Source: Streptomyces diastatochromogenes
GTDB lineage: Bacteria; Actinomycetota; Actinomycetes; Streptomycetales; Streptomycetaceae
Length of the DNA: 64,000 bases
NCBI RefSeq assembly: GCF_002242805.1
Contig: NZ_MCGQ01000048.1
Span: 1-64,000 of the forward strand
Direction of reading: 5' to 3'
The notes below the pieces were generated by a model, which was given only the letters and a program-made list of their open reading frames with translations, did not search any database and was not told where the DNA came from. The position numbers and the translations under genes were made by a program. Position 1 is the first letter of the stretch, and each line of letters begins with the position of its first letter. Positions 34,417-42,618 of the stretch are shown piece after piece.

Positions 34417-37359
34417 GTGTCACAGACCGCCTTCATCACACCGCCGTTGATCGGCCGGGACGGGGAACTGGCCCGGCTCACGGGCGTACTGGAGCGTGCC
34501 CGGGGCGGTGCGGCGCGAGCGGTGCTGATCGCCGGGGACGCGGGGGTCGGCAAGACCCGGCTGCTGGACGAGGTCGCCGGGCGGGCTGCGCGGGCCGGGA
34601 CGACCGTGGTCACCGGGCACTGTGTGGACCTCGGTGACGTCGGTCTGCCGTATCTGCCGTTCACCGAGATCCTCGGTGTGCTCGCCGCCGACGAGCGGTA
34701 CGCGGCCGTGCTCGCCACGCACCCCGCGGCCGACCGGCTGCTGGGCGCGGGAGCGGACCCGGCACGGGACCCCGGCGGGCGGCTCAGGCTCTTCGAGGAC
34801 GTCGCCGGACTGCTCGCCGACCTGGCCGCCGCCGCACCGCTGCTGCTCGTCCTGGAGGACCTGCACTGGGCCGACCAGTCCTCCCGCGACCTGCTGCGCT
34901 TCCTGCTCAGCCGGGGCGTGTTGCACCGGCCCGGCCCCGGCCGGCGGCTCGCGGTGCTCGCCTCCTACCGCGCCGACGATCTGCACCGCCGCCATCCCCT
35001 GCGCCCCCTGCTCGCCGAGCTGGTGCGGCTGCCGGCCGTGGAGCGCCTGGAGCTGCGGCCGCTACCCGACGCGGAGGTCGCCCGGCTGGTGCGGGCCCTG
35101 CCGGAGCGCCCGCTGCCCGAGGCCACCGTGCGCGGCATCGTCGCGCGTGCCGAGGGCAACGCCTTCTACGCGGAGGAGCTGGTCGCGGCGGCCGGCGCGG
35201 ACGCCGACGGGGTGCCCAGCGCGCTGGCCGACCTACTGCTGATCCGGGTCGAGCAGTTGTCGGAGACGGCCCAGCAGGTGCTGCGGACGGCCGCGGTGGC
35301 CGGACGCCGGGTCGGGCACGATCTGCTGCGGGAGGCCGCCGGGCTGCCCGAGGACGAGCTGGAGTCGGCGCTGCGCGAGGCCGTGGGACGGCAGCTGCTC
35401 GTCCCCCGGGACGGCGACACGTACGCCTTCCGGCACGCCCTCACGCGCGAGGCGGTCTACGCCGATCTGCTGCCCGGCGAGCGGTCCCGGCTGCACGGCG
35501 CGTACGCCCGCCTGCTCGCCGCGCGCGGGCACACCGCGGAGACCGCCGCCGAGCGCGCCCACCACTACCGCGAGAGCCACGACCTGCCCGAGGCGCTGAC
35601 CGCGTCCCTGGAGGCGGCCGACCACGCCCAGCGGCTGGGTGCCCCGGCCGAGGAGCTGCGGCACCTGGAGACCGCCCTGGACCTGTGGTCCTCGGTGCCG
35701 TCCGAGGCGCGGCCCGGCGCCGACGGGGTCGACCCGGTCACGCTGACGCTGCGCGCCTCCGCCGCGGCCGCGCACGCCGGGGACTCCCACCGTGCGGTCT
35801 CCCTCACCCGGGCCGCGCTCGCCGAGGTCGGCCAGGACGCCGACTCCGCGCTCGCCGCCCGGATCCGCTACACCCTCGCCGGGAACCTGCTCACCGTGGA
35901 CCGGCTGCAGGCCGCCTTCCGGTACAGCAGCGAGGCGCTGGCGCTGATCCCGGCCGAGCCGCCGTCGCGGACCTGGGTGTGGGCGGCGGCCACGCATGTC
36001 ATGGCGGCCCGTCACCTCGGCGCGGACGAGACGGCCCTGAGCATCGCCCGGCGCGCCCTGGGGGCCGCGGAGGAGCTGGGCATGGCCGACGCCCAGGCCG
36101 ATCTGCTGGTCTCCCTGGCCAACCTCGAAGGAGGCGGCCGGCGCTCGGCGCAGGGCCAGGAGACGCTGCGGCAGGCCCGGGAGCTGGCACGCTCGGCCCG
36201 GCACAGTCCCGTGGAGATGCGGGCGCTGTTCAACCAGGCCATCAGCCGCTTCGAGGCCGGCGACCTCGACGCCTGTCTGCGGCTGTTGACCGAGGCGCTG
36301 GAGCGGGCCCGCCGGGCCGGCCTGCTGTCCTCGCCCTATCCGCTGGGGATGCGGCATCTGCAGCTGCTGGCGATGTACACGCTCGGCCGCTGGGACGAGT
36401 GCCTGCGGGTGGCGGCCGACGCCGAGGCGGGGCTGCCCGCCACGGGCGCCTTCGCGGCGGGCCCCGCGCTGTACGTGGCGGTGGCACGCGGGGATCTCGG
36501 AGCGGTCGAGCGGGCGCACGCCCTGCTGGACGGCCCGTTCAACTGGATGGGCACGCTGATCGCCGGCATCGTCCTCACCGACGCCGCATCGCTGCGTGGC
36601 GACCCGGAGGCGGCCGTGGAGCGGATGCGGGCGACGCTGACGGCGCTCGGCGACGACTCGGGACGGCGGCCCGACGTGACCGTCCGGCTCGCCGCCCTCT
36701 GCCTCGCGGCCGTCGCCGATCGCGCCGCCGAGCTGCGCCGGGGCGGGGACGAGCGGGAGCTGCGCCGCTGGACGGACACCGCGACCGAGCTGCTGGAGCA
36801 GGCGCGCGGCTCGGCCGGGCGGGACGAGGAGGGCCGTCCGCAGGGGCCGGAGGGGCAGGCGTGGCTGGCCCGCGCCGAGGCGGAGTGGGCCGCTGCCGTG
36901 TCGGGGCCGGATCCGGCGGCCTGGGAGAAGGCGGTCGCCGCGTTCGGGTACGGCGACAACTACGAGCAGGCCCGGTGCCGGCTGCGCCATGCGCGGGCCC
37001 TGATGGCGGCCGGCCGTGGCGCGGAGGCGGTGGAGTGTGCGCGGGAGGCCCGGCGGACGGCGGCCGCGCTCGGTGCCGTACCCCTGCTGGAGCGCGCCGA
37101 CGAGCTGATACGCGCGGTCCCTTCGCCCGGCGAGGACCGCGTCGCGGCGCTGACCGCGCGGGAGCAGGACGTGCTGCGGCTGCTCGCGCGTGGGCGCAGC
37201 AACCGGCAGATCGGCGAGGAGCTGTTCATCACCGGGAAGACGGCCAGCGTGCACGTCTCCAACATCCTGGCCAAGCTGGGCGCCGCGAGCCGTACGGAGG
37301 CGGTGGCGGTCGCCTACCGCCAGGGGCTGATCGCACCGGAGCCGACCGGTTCGGGGTGA
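34417..37359 (+). CDS. LAL-type LuxR-family transcriptional regulator
   Basis: 980 residues, the typical size of large ATP-binding LuxR regulators (MalT-like STAND proteins). An N-terminal AAA module has Walker A GDAGVGKTRLLDE (about residue 44) and Walker B LLLVLEDLHWADQ. A long TPR-like helical middle follows, then a C-terminal LuxR HTH (LTAREQDVLRLLARGRSNRQI through TASVHVSNILAKLGAASRTE). LALs are often pathway-specific activators in Streptomyces; no biosynthetic cluster is adjacent, so the target is unclear. The GTG start follows GGATGGGGCC. It converges on the GDSL hydrolase with 18 bp between stops. Confidence 0.93.
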   Translation: MSQTAFITPPLIGRDGELARLTGVLERARGGAARAVLIAGDAGVGKTRLLDEVAGRAARAGTTVVTGHCVDLGDVGLPYLPFTEILGVLAADERYAAVLATHPAADRLLGAGADPARDPGGRLRLFEDVAGLLADLAAAAPLLLVLEDLHWADQSSRDLLRFLLSRGVLHRPGPGRRLAVLASYRADDLHRRHPLRPLLAELVRLPAVERLELRPLPDAEVARLVRALPERPLPEATVRGIVARAEGNAFYAEELVAAAGADADGVPSALADLLLIRVEQLSETAQQVLRTAAVAGRRVGHDLLREAAGLPEDELESALREAVGRQLLVPRDGDTYAFRHALTREAVYADLLPGERSRLHGAYARLLAARGHTAETAAERAHHYRESHDLPEALTASLEAADHAQRLGAPAEELRHLETALDLWSSVPSEARPGADGVDPVTLTLRASAAAAHAGDSHRAVSLTRAALAEVGQDADSALAARIRYTLAGNLLTVDRLQAAFRYSSEALALIPAEPPSRTWVWAAATHVMAARHLGADETALSIARRALGAAEELGMADAQADLLVSLANLEGGGRRSAQGQETLRQARELARSARHSPVEMRALFNQAISRFEAGDLDACLRLLTEALERARRAGLLSSPYPLGMRHLQLLAMYTLGRWDECLRVAADAEAGLPATGAFAAGPALYVAVARGDLGAVERAHALLDGPFNWMGTLIAGIVLTDAASLRGDPEAAVERMRATLTALGDDSGRRPDVTVRLAALCLAAVADRAAELRRGGDERELRRWTDTATELLEQARGSAGRDEEGRPQGPEGQAWLARAEAEWAAAVSGPDPAAWEKAVAAFGYGDNYEQARCRLRHARALMAAGRGAEAVECAREARRTAAALGAVPLLERADELIRAVPSPGEDRVAALTAREQDVLRLLARGRSNRQIGEELFITGKTASVHVSNILAKLGAASRTEAVAVAYRQGLIAPEPTGSG

Positions 37360-37377
37360 CCCGGCCGGCCCGGGGTG

Positions 37378-38601
37378 TCAGCGGGTGCAGTCGAGGCTGC
37401 CCGGGTCGACGGCTTCGGCCAGGGCATGCATGCCCTTGTCGTTGGGGTGCAGATGGTCGCCGTTGTCGAAGAAGGGCAGGATCCGTTCGCGGACGTAGGG
37501 GCTGCGCAGGGTGTGGTCGAAGTCGGTGACCGCGTCGAACTCCCCGCTGGTGAGGATGAACCGGTTGACGTCCTGGCGTACGGCTTCGGCGGCCGGGTCC
37601 CATTCGGACCAGCCCTCGAACGGGCCGACGGTCGCGGCCACCACGCACTTCCCGGCCGCGTGCGCCCGCTGGACGATCTCCCGGTATCCGGCTATCAGGT
37701 CGGCCGCGGTGACGCCGGTGTGGGCCTTGAGGTCGTTCACCCCCTCGAAGAGGAAGACGGTGCGCACACCGGGCAGGGCGAGGACGTCCCGGTCGAGCCG
37801 GTGGAGAGCGCTCTGCCCGGCGCCGTCCGCGAGGACCTTGTTGCCGGAGATGCCCTCGTCGGCCACGCCCTTGACGGTCGTCCCGGCCGTGCCGAGGCGC
37901 CGGGCCAGGTAGTCGGGCCAGCGCCGGTTGAGGTCGGTGGTGGACTGCCAGCCGTCGGTGATGGAGTCGCCGAGCACGGCGACGGCACCGGTGGCGCCGT
38001 TCGACGGGCGTACGGAGACGGCGTCGAGGTACCACCAGGAGCCGGTGGTCTCGGTCCAGTCGGCCGCGCCGGCCTCGGCGGTGTGGTCGCCCTGGGTCAG
38101 GTACGACGTCTGCATCGCCATCCCGTGGCCGGTGGCCGGGCCCGTCGCGTCCGGGGTGTGCAGGCTGACGACCAGGTTGACGGCGGCGGGGAGCTTTCCG
38201 GGCAGCGGGTCGCTCCACGCGACGGCGCCGGCCGGGACGGTGACCGTGCGGGCGCCGCCGAAGGTCAGCCGCCGGTTGCTGCCCGGCCGGAGTGCGGCGC
38301 CCTGGCGCTGCAGGCCGGCGTAGACGCTGTCCAGGGTCAGCGGGCGGTCGCCGAAGGCGTTGGACAGGCGGATGCGCAGGTCGCCGCCGCCGACGCTGGT
38401 GTGCACGACGAGCCGGTATCCGCGGTCGGCGGTGCCCTCCTCCAGCCGGTCGGCACTGGCCGCCCAGGTGACGACTCCGGTGGCCCGGGTGGTGGCCTCG
38501 GGCAGCCGGGCGACGGTGGCCCGGGCGGGGACGGACTGGCAGGCGACGGCCACCAGCAGGACGGTGGCGATCCGGCAGGAGCGCCCGAGCCGGCCGGTCA
38601 T
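37378..38601 (-). CDS. Secreted SGNH/GDSL hydrolase
   Basis: 407 residues with a signal peptide (IATVLLVAVACQSVPARA). Block I of the SGNH fold reads VAVLGDSITDGWQ with the catalytic Ser (about residue 215), Gly in DEGISGNK, Asn in FLFEGVNDLKAH and the Asp/His pair near the end (NGDHLHPNDKGM). An N-terminal beta-rich domain of about 190 residues precedes it, as in Streptomyces GDSL esterases active on acetylated polysaccharides. The ATG overlaps the TGA of an upstream GH95 remnant (ATGA), consistent with a former sugar-degrading operon. Confidence 0.9.
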   Translation of the reverse strand: MTGRLGRSCRIATVLLVAVACQSVPARATVARLPEATTRATGVVTWAASADRLEEGTADRGYRLVVHTSVGGGDLRIRLSNAFGDRPLTLDSVYAGLQRQGAALRPGSNRRLTFGGARTVTVPAGAVAWSDPLPGKLPAAVNLVVSLHTPDATGPATGHGMAMQTSYLTQGDHTAEAGAADWTETTGSWWYLDAVSVRPSNGATGAVAVLGDSITDGWQSTTDLNRRWPDYLARRLGTAGTTVKGVADEGISGNKVLADGAGQSALHRLDRDVLALPGVRTVFLFEGVNDLKAHTGVTAADLIAGYREIVQRAHAAGKCVVAATVGPFEGWSEWDPAAEAVRQDVNRFILTSGEFDAVTDFDHTLRSPYVRERILPFFDNGDHLHPNDKGMHALAEAVDPGSLDCTR

Positions 38602-39135
38602 GGCGCGAGGTCCTTCGGTGTGACGGACTCACCGGGCTCGAGGCGGACCGTCCGGGACGTGCCTGCGTATCCCACGGAGGTCATGGTGCCGCCGATGCTG
38701 CGGATCCGCACCTCGGTGCGTTTCCCGTCCCGCCGGCGCGGGTCGACGACGAAGCCGCCGCGGGCCCCGGCGGCGGCCCAGGCGTCGGGCAGGGCGGGGC
38801 AGGAGTTCCAGACGGCCGGGGCGGGAGTACAGCAGCATCTCCACCGTGGCGGCCGGAGTGCCGAAGTTGGTGTCGATCTGGAAGATGCCCCGATGCCGAA
38901 GAGGTGGGGAGCGGTGCCGTTGCTGCCGCCACTGGACGGGCAGGGCGGTGGCGCCGGCGACGATGTCGGCCGGGGTGGAGCCGCCGGGGAAGAGGCCGAC
39001 GAGCGGGGACAGGTGCCGGTGAGTGGTCTCGCCGAGGTTGTCCGGGGACATCCACTCCTCCAGCCCGCCCGTCTTCGGGCTCACGGCCGGGAGGTGGAGG
39101 CGGTCGCGGAGTGCGCCGACGGTACTCCGGACATG
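38598..39135 (-). pseudogene. GH95-family glycoside hydrolase remnant (alpha-L-fucosidase-like)
   Basis: Read on the minus strand, the fragment begins with ALRDRLHLPAV and EEWMSPDNLGETTHRHLSPL, jumps to FQIDTNFGTPAATVEMLLYS, then continues one frame over as ALPDAWAAAGARGGFVVD and finally VRLEPGESVTPKDLAP with TGA at 38598-38600. These are the C-terminal hallmarks of GH95. There is an internal deletion between the two first blocks, a one-base insertion in a C-run near 38793-38797, and the N-terminal two thirds are missing; a terminator hairpin cuts the 5' side. The TGA overlaps the GDSL ATG, preserving the old operon junction. Confidence 0.85.
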
Positions 39136-39164
39136 CGGATGCCCCGCGCGAGGCGGGGCATCCG
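39136..39164 (-). terminator. Terminator hairpin after the M4 protease gene
   Basis: A perfect 12-bp stem (CGGATGCCCCGC with GCGGGGCATCCG) closes a 5-base loop GCGAG. It lies 27 bp beyond the stop of the minus-strand M4 protease gene. There is no long U tract, common for Streptomyces terminators. The stem is symmetric enough to act in both directions. Confidence 0.75.
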
Positions 39165-39190
39165 GTGGTGCTGGTGTGTGCTGCCGTGCG

Positions 39191-40987
39191 TCAGTGACGG
39201 ACGCCCGACGGCGTGTTGGCGGCGGTGACGTTGACCGCGGCCCACGCCTTGTCCACCGTCTTGTACTCGGTGCTGGTCGCGCCGTACAGGTCCTTGGCCG
39301 CCTTCAGCGTCGCGATGCGCGCCTGGTGGAAGTCGGTGGTGGAGACCATGTAGCGGGTCAGCGCACGGTAGAAGATGGCGGTGGCCTTGGTGCGGCCGAT
39401 GCCCTTCACCGTGGAGCCGTCGTAGGTCGGCGAGTTGTAGTTCACGCCGTTGATCGTCTTCTTGCCGCTGCCCTCCGCGAGGAGGTAGTAGGCGTGCGAG
39501 GAGACACCGGAACCGGCGTGCACCTCGGTGTAGTACGTGTCCGGCGACCAGTAGTCGATCGTGCCCTCGAGCTTGTCGAGCGACGGGTGGTCGAGGCGGC
39601 GCAGGAACTTCTGGTCCAGGCCCAGCTTCTCGCCGATCAGGTAGTCCGGCGTGTCCTTCGTGTTGTTCGCGTAGAACTCCACGTTGGAGCCGAAGATGTC
39701 CGCGAGCGACTCGTTCAGCGAGCCGGGCTCGCCGTACTGGTTGCCGTCGGAGTCGACGAAGGTCGGCTCGAGCTTGGCGGTGGCCTCGACCACGCCGTGG
39801 GTCAGCTCGTGACCGGTGACGTCGAGGACGACGAGCGGCTTCTTGAACATGGTGCCGTCGCCGTCGCCGTACAGCATGCAGTTGCAGGTCGGGTCCCAGA
39901 AGGCGTTGGCGACCTTGTTGCCCCAGTGGACCATCGCGCGGGCGGCCTTGCTGTTGTTGGCGATGCCCTTGCGGTTGAAGGTCTTCTTGTAGAAGTCCAG
40001 GGTCTTGGTCACGCCGTACTGGGCGTCGGCGGCCGCGCTGGCACGGCTGGTGGTCTTGTTGTTGCCCCACACGTTGGTAGTGTTGGTGAACTTCGTGCCC
40101 GCGCCGAAGCTCTCCGTGTACTTGCCCTTGGCGTCCCGGGTCTCGGTGCCGTACCGGGTCGGGTCCTTGAGCTGGTAGTGGCCGCGCGAGGTCGCCGTGG
40201 TGGTCAGACCGACGTTGCCCACGAAGAGGGTCTTGCCGGTGCCGTGCGCGGTCGAGGGGTAGCTCGTCGCGCCGGTAGCGCTCGAGCCGAGCAGACCGGC
40301 GGAGGCGTCGGAACCGATGCCGGTGGCCGGGTCGATGGTCTCGCCGCGCTTGCGCAGCGTGTCGACCAGCTTCGGCGACAGGAACTGGTCCGCGTCGGGC
40401 GTGTTGCTGCGCACCTTGCCGGTGACGGCGTCGATGACGACCGTGCTGGAGGTGCCCTTGTCGGTGACCGTCACCTGGTAGGCGAGAGCGGAGGAGCCGT
40501 CGCGGGCGTCCACCACCAGCTCGGCCTCGCCCGCGTCGCCCTTGGCGGCCTGGGCGGCCTTGGCCGCGGCCTGACCCGCGGTCAGCTTCGCCTGAGCGGC
40601 GGAGGTCTTGACGGCGTGGCCGGCCGCACGGGTGACGCCCGTGTAGGCCAGCTGCCGGTTCAGGTGGACGACGAGGTCGCCGCCGAGCACCGGCAGTCCG
40701 TTGTGGGTGCGGACGAAGCGAACGTGGCGCGACCCGTCGGGGTCGATCATCACGTCCTGGGCCTGGAGGTCGTCGCCCTGCGAGACACCCGTCGCCGCGG
40801 TGTGGGCGAAGGCCGCGGTGCGCGCCGCCTCCACCACCACCGTGGACGTCGTGGCGGCGGACGCGGAGGTCCGCTCCACCCCCGTGGAGGGACCCGCGAA
40901 AGCCGTACCGGCCAGGCCCGTGGCAGCCGTCGTCACCGCGACGGCGACCGCCACAGTGCGTATGTGCGGTCTACGCAATCTGATCAA
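39191..40987 (-). CDS. Secreted M4-family metallopeptidase (griselysin/thermolysin-like)
   Basis: 598 residues with a signal peptide (RTVAVAVAVTTAATGLAGTAFA), an FTP/PepSY-type propeptide (to about residue 215) and the M4 catalytic domain. Zinc motif: VTGHELTHGVVEA (HExxH), third ligand in SLNESLADIFGSN, and the catalytic His region SGVSSHAYYLLAEG. It is an extracellular neutral protease of the thermolysin class with autocatalytic propeptide removal. The start codon is TTG at 40987, supported by GAAGGAACC directly upstream. A strong hairpin follows the stop. Confidence 0.95.
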   Translation of the reverse strand: MIRLRRPHIRTVAVAVAVTTAATGLAGTAFAGPSTGVERTSASAATTSTVVVEAARTAAFAHTAATGVSQGDDLQAQDVMIDPDGSRHVRFVRTHNGLPVLGGDLVVHLNRQLAYTGVTRAAGHAVKTSAAQAKLTAGQAAAKAAQAAKGDAGEAELVVDARDGSSALAYQVTVTDKGTSSTVVIDAVTGKVRSNTPDADQFLSPKLVDTLRKRGETIDPATGIGSDASAGLLGSSATGATSYPSTAHGTGKTLFVGNVGLTTTATSRGHYQLKDPTRYGTETRDAKGKYTESFGAGTKFTNTTNVWGNNKTTSRASAAADAQYGVTKTLDFYKKTFNRKGIANNSKAARAMVHWGNKVANAFWDPTCNCMLYGDGDGTMFKKPLVVLDVTGHELTHGVVEATAKLEPTFVDSDGNQYGEPGSLNESLADIFGSNVEFYANNTKDTPDYLIGEKLGLDQKFLRRLDHPSLDKLEGTIDYWSPDTYYTEVHAGSGVSSHAYYLLAEGSGKKTINGVNYNSPTYDGSTVKGIGRTKATAIFYRALTRYMVSTTDFHQARIATLKAAKDLYGATSTEYKTVDKAWAAVNVTAANTPSGVRH

Positions 40988-41288
40988 GGTTCCTTCGTTC
41001 GAAGGCGGCCGGGATCACCAACCGCCTTGAGACATGGCGCTGTTGGGCGCCACGGAGGCTGGTCGGGCCCCGGGGAGAACCCTTACGTATCGGTCATGCG
41101 CACGTAAAGCCGGAATGATCCATTTCGCGGATTTCTATGGCAATTCTTTACGAATGCCTTCCGCAGAGTGATCACGATAGGACCAACTGTGTGTCGGCTG
41201 TGGAGACGTTGCCCTGATCCCCTAGGTTCCCAGGCCGGAATGTGACCGATGTCGCATCAGAAACCGCATGGATGGGAGTGAGAGCCGG
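40988..41288. other. 301-bp intergenic region between divergent secreted-protein genes
   Basis: This separates the M4 protease (leftward) from the serine hydrolase (rightward). It is more AT-rich than its surroundings, especially 41105-41170 (ATTTCTATGGCAATTCTTTACG region), as expected for promoters. An inverted repeat TTACGT (41083-41088) / ACGTAA (41102-41107) with 13-base spacing could be an operator for the protease. I see no small gene or RNA here. Confidence 0.45.
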
Positions 41289-42461
41289 ATGGTCTCAGCA
41301 AGGGTGGGCAGGGGTGCGGTACTCGGAGCGGTCGCGCTGTCGCTGCTCGCGGTCCCGGCGCGGGCCGCGACCGCGGAGCCGTACGCACCCACGCCGGCGG
41401 CGCTTCCGGCGCCCGACACCACCGGCCTCGACGCGGTGCTGCGCTCGGCGGTGGCGCAGGGCGCTCCCGGTGCGCTGGCCCGGATCGACGACGACGGCAG
41501 CACGTACCGGCTGAGCCGGGGCGTCGCCGACCGCGGCACGGGGCAGGGCATCAGCACCGACGACCGCTTCCGCATCGGCAGCGTCACCAAGTCCTTCTCG
41601 GCCGTGGTCCTGCTGCAGCTGGCCGACGAGCACAAACTGGACCTGGACGCCCCGGTCAACCGCTACCTGCCCAAGCTGCTGCCGGACGACCGCATCACGG
41701 TCCGGCACATCCTGAGCCACCGCAGCGGCCTGTACGACTACACCGACGACATGTTCGCCAAGAGCGTGTCCGGCTTCGAGGCGGTACGGAACAAGGTCTA
41801 CACGTACCAGCAACTCGTCGCCCTCTCCCTGCAGAAGCCCCGCACCAACGCGCCCGGCGCCGCCTACTCCTACTCCAACACGAACTTCGTCGTCGCGGGC
41901 ATGCTCATCGAGAAGCTCACCGGGCACTCCGTGAAGACCGAGTACGAGAACCGTATCGTCAACCCGCTGCAGCTGACCGACACTTTCTACGTCCACCCCG
42001 ACACCAGGATCCCGGGCCGGCACGCGCGCGGGTACCTCACCCCGGACACGGCCGGCGCCCAGCTGATCGACGCGACCGCGCAGACGGTGTCGTGGGCGCA
42101 GAGCGCCGGCGCGATCATCTCCAGCGCGCGGGACCTGAACACGTTCTACTCGGCGCTGCTGCGGGGGAAGCTGCTGTCCGCTGCGCGGCTCGGGGAGATG
42201 GAGCGGTTCAGTCCGGTCAACAGCACCACGTGGTACGGGCTGGGGCTGCGGCGGCGGGATCTGTCGTGCGGGGTGTCTGTCTACGGGCACACCGGGGCGG
42301 TGCAGGGGTATTACACGTATGCGTTCGCGTCCAAGGACGGGAAGCGGAGCCTTACGGCTGTGGCCAACACGTCCAACAACGCGAAGGTGCTCAGCACTCT
42401 TGCGGGGACTCTGGAGTCGGCGTTCTGTGGGAAGCAGGCGAAGTCGGATGTGAAGGAGTAG
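41289..42461 (+). CDS. Secreted serine hydrolase (beta-lactamase/DD-peptidase family)
   Basis: 390 residues from the ATG at 41289, which has GGGAGTGAGAG upstream; an ATG seven codons earlier lacks a ribosome binding site. Signal peptide: GAVLGAVALSLLAVPARA. Class C/R61-type active site: Ser98-x-x-Lys in GSVTKSFS, Tyr-x-Asn in AYSYSNTNF, and HTG in VYGHTGAVQGY. Such proteins are D-alanyl-D-alanine carboxypeptidases (Streptomyces R61 type) or related esterases. It is followed by a dispersed-repeat hairpin that may terminate it. Confidence 0.9.
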   Translation: MVSARVGRGAVLGAVALSLLAVPARAATAEPYAPTPAALPAPDTTGLDAVLRSAVAQGAPGALARIDDDGSTYRLSRGVADRGTGQGISTDDRFRIGSVTKSFSAVVLLQLADEHKLDLDAPVNRYLPKLLPDDRITVRHILSHRSGLYDYTDDMFAKSVSGFEAVRNKVYTYQQLVALSLQKPRTNAPGAAYSYSNTNFVVAGMLIEKLTGHSVKTEYENRIVNPLQLTDTFYVHPDTRIPGRHARGYLTPDTAGAQLIDATAQTVSWAQSAGAIISSARDLNTFYSALLRGKLLSAARLGEMERFSPVNSTTWYGLGLRRRDLSCGVSVYGHTGAVQGYYTYAFASKDGKRSLTAVANTSNNAKVLSTLAGTLESAFCGKQAKSDVKE

Positions 42462-42480
42462 GGGCTTCGTTGTCGGGTGC

Positions 42481-42542
42481 GGGTCGCGGGGGCTGGTCGC
42501 GCCCACGCGGCGGAGCCGCATATCGATACAGCCCCGCGCCCC
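42481..42542. repeat. Dispersed Streptomyces-type hairpin repeat, probable terminator
   Basis: The left arm GGGTCGCGGGGGCTG (42481-42495) pairs imperfectly with CAGCCCCGCGCCCC (42529-42542), and an inner hairpin GCGGC-GGA-GCCGC lies between them. I recall very similar sequence recurring in intergenic regions of many Streptomyces genomes; that is memory, not a search. It lies 20 bp after the serine hydrolase stop and before the TerD-CAP gene, so it may act as a transcription terminator. Confidence 0.55.
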
Positions 42543-42618
42543 TTAGGTCGGACATCTGGACGTTCGCTCATGAGTTGCTGGAACTCGGCCGGGCCTGTCG
42601 TGCGTTCCTTCCGTTGTG

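Noticed and set aside
34417..37359. LAL regulator as marker of an adjacent secondary-metabolite cluster
   Set aside because: Flanks are a zinc-finger module and a GDSL hydrolase; no PKS, NRPS or tailoring set nearby.
39023..41107. Plus-strand open frame opposite the M4 protease
   Set aside because: Antisense shadow; the minus strand encodes HExxH, signal peptide and propeptide.
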